From JBEBSD01 sp040394475 (GTDB lineage: Bacteria > Bacteroidota > Bacteroidia > Cytophagales > Spirosomataceae): DNA of 60,994 nt. Within the stretch, counting starts at the first letter, position 1; each line of letters opens with the position of its first letter. Shown here in pieces: positions 59,778 through 60,994 of this stretch. Made by a program: the position numbers and the translations under genes. A model generated the notes under the pieces. It was not told the origin of the DNA. It ran no database searches and worked only from the letters and a program-made list of their open reading frames with translations. The stretch covers positions 1 to 60,994 of the forward strand of contig JBEBSD010000036.1 of NCBI GenBank assembly GCA_040394475.1. The letters run 5' to 3'.

Positions 59778-60797
59778 TCATGGGTTAGTTGGTTTCCCGC
59801 AGGCTACCGTGCCTGTCAGGTGATAGGTGGACTTGTTTTTGGGGTGCACTTTCCCGTTTACCGAGATGAGCAGCATATCCAAAATGGTTTCGATAGGCTC
59901 ACTTTCATCAAAATCCGCATAAACGATCGGACAGTTTTCGAGCATCGGGTCAAATGTAATCCGCACATTATGGCTGCGCTGAAGCGTCGCGGTTACTTCT
60001 GAGAACGTAGTATTCCTGAACCGCAGCTGCCCTTCTTTCCAGGAAGCGATGCTTGTCGCCAGCACGCCCTCCTGTTTGACAAGCTGCCGGTCGCTCTTGT
60101 CAAACACCGCCTGCTGGTCGGGCGTAAGCTGGAGTTCCTTGTCGCTTGCTTCGGAGGCTACCTTTACTTTTCCGGTCACCACAGCAACCGACAACGTCTT
60201 GTCTTCCTTGTAGGCACGGATATTAAAACTGGTCCCCACCACAGTGGTTTTCAGCTCTCCCGAACGGATAATAAAAGGACGACCAGAATCACTGGCTACG
60301 TCGAAATAGGCTTCTCCTTCCAGGCTGACTTCTCTCGTGCCGGCAGCAAAGACGGTGGGATAATACAGCTTGCTGGCTGCATTCAGCCAGACAACTGACC
60401 CGTCATCAAGAACCAGTTTTTTGCGTTCGCCCGAGTCCGTAACTGTTTCCTCGAATTGCTCCAATGGTGGTTGCGGGGCCTGAAAATAATAGAACAGGGC
60501 GCCTGCGCTTACGAGTAACGCAAGCCAGACCGCAGCCATCCCGGAGGTGAAAAGCCATCTGCCGGTGGTCTTTGAACCGCCGATGGTTTTCAAGAGTTTT
60601 CCGTGTACTTTCGAGACGGCAGTCCGGGTGGCGGCTCCAACAACGACCGGACTGCCCAGCTCCTGTCGGACCAGTTCCTGTATTGCGCGCTCATCCCGTT
60701 CAAAATAATCCAGCAGCCTTTCGGCTTCCTCTGGGGTACATTCTCCCTGGAGGTATCTGGTAAAAAGCGCCTGTAAATAATCCTTATCCTCTTTCAC
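59778..60797 (-). CDS. FecR-family anti-sigma factor
   Basis: A 339-residue inner-membrane regulator. A cytoplasmic N-terminal helical region (about 1-78) should bind an ECF sigma factor. One transmembrane helix follows (about 80-104, LFTSGMAAVWLALLVSAGALFYYF). The periplasmic FecR domain carries LDDGSVVWLNAASKLYYP, GEAYFDVASDSGRPF and VVGTSFNIRAY. The C-terminal DUF4974-type domain includes RFRNTTFSEVTATLQRSHNVRI. It would relay the STN signal of the SusC transporter. The sigma-factor gene is expected upstream, outside the right edge. Confidence 0.94.
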   Translation of the reverse strand: MKEDKDYLQALFTRYLQGECTPEEAERLLDYFERDERAIQELVRQELGSPVVVGAATRTAVSKVHGKLLKTIGGSKTTGRWLFTSGMAAVWLALLVSAGALFYYFQAPQPPLEQFEETVTDSGERKKLVLDDGSVVWLNAASKLYYPTVFAAGTREVSLEGEAYFDVASDSGRPFIIRSGELKTTVVGTSFNIRAYKEDKTLSVAVVTGKVKVASEASDKELQLTPDQQAVFDKSDRQLVKQEGVLATSIASWKEGQLRFRNTTFSEVTATLQRSHNVRITFDPMLENCPIVYADFDESEPIETILDMLLISVNGKVHPKNKSTYHLTGTVACGKPTNP

Positions 60798-60910
60798 GTC
60801 ATGCGGGTTTTTAGGTAGAACTCATTTCACCCTTCCGGATATGATGCCTCTAATACGCGGGGAAATGTACTTCCATCTGCTCGCCCGGGAATTTTTTTTT
60901 AAAATGCACC

Positions 60911-60957
60911 ATTGTGGTCTGCCGTGGTCTGCCGTGGTCTGTGTCTTCACAGACCAC
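60911..60957. repeat. 10-bp direct repeats merging into a hairpin
   Basis: Three copies of TGGTCTGCCG-like units (60914 onward), the last forming the arm of a perfect 10-bp hairpin GTGGTCTGTG-TCTT-CACAGACCAC (60934-60957). Non-coding, upstream of the FecR gene at the window edge; possibly a terminator of the unseen upstream gene. Confidence 0.6.
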
Positions 60958-60994
60958 TTTGGGGTCCTGCCCGTCCCCAATTGGTTACTGGCCC

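Noticed and set aside
1..60994. tRNA, rRNA or riboswitch genes
   Set aside because: I looked for cloverleaf-like stretches and conserved riboswitch cores in the spacers, including upstream of ahcY for a SAH riboswitch, and found none I could support by eye.
59778..60994. ECF sigma factor partner of FecR inside the window
   Set aside because: No sigma-factor frame occurs between 60798 and the right edge; the gene must lie outside if present.

Overview
The window is from a member of the phylum Bacteroidota, probably a Cytophagales or Chitinophagales type environmental bacterium (genus not resolvable by eye). Evidence: two SusC/SusD outer-membrane uptake pairs, a type IX secretion sorting domain, a FecR anti-sigma factor next to an STN-containing SusC, several promoter-like sites of the Bacteroidota form TTTG-N19-21-TAnnTTTG, start sites without clear Shine-Dalgarno sequences, and a DUF5686 outer-membrane protein. 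Base composition looks close to 50% GC. I saw no rRNA, tRNA, CRISPR array or intact insertion sequence.

Layout. 1-8848: end of an unidentified plus-strand gene, then a minus-strand housekeeping block (DUF5686 outer-membrane protein, exonuclease III family enzyme, nucleoside-type MFS permease, MutS, PA0069-type radical SAM protein). 8849-9539: repeat-rich spacer. 9540-18299: SGNH hydrolase, OprP-type porin, secreted FG-GAP protein, MurF, an AhpC/AhpD peroxidase pair and S-adenosylhomocysteinase. 18497-24371: secreted haem protein of the PVC type, hexuronate-type MFS transporter and two GntR regulators. 24404-31188: a RamB/ScfR-like XRE regulator divergent from a translationally coupled pckA-pyc pair, which together turn pyruvate into PEP. 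31684-52675: a 21-kb co-directional polysaccharide-utilisation and catabolic locus. 52753-53002: a frameshifted remnant of an AbiEii-type nucleotidyltransferase toxin. 53080-60797: a second, minus-strand locus (FecR, STN-SusC, SusD, purple-acid-phosphatase-like phosphoesterase).

The large locus is the most interesting part. SusC/SusD, two duplicated secreted beta-propeller proteins, a secreted Asp-box (sialidase-like) protein and a NanM-like kelch protein would handle a glycan outside the cytoplasm. A tightly packed set follows: an AspA/AstE-type deacylase fused to an SDR dehydrogenase, a threonine-synthase-like PLP enzyme, a DapA/NanA-type aldolase, an RraA-like aldolase, RidA, an M81 (MlrC) metallopeptidase, an SMP-30 lactonase, an aldo/keto reductase, a second SDR and an MFS transporter. 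The chemistry of these families fits an oxidative, non-phosphorylating amino-sugar route: oxidation to the lactone, hydrolysis to a 2-acetamido aldonate, deacylation, beta-dehydration/deamination helped by RidA, then aldol cleavage to pyruvate. This is inference. The classical nan genes nanE, nanK, nagA and nagB are not in the window.

A TTGTCCTA motif matching the FadR/GntR operator consensus overlaps the susC promoter, and related sites lie upstream of the GntR gene at 22391-23095, suggesting that regulator controls the locus. Intergenic spacers carry four arrays of degenerate 7-bp repeats and several short palindromes.
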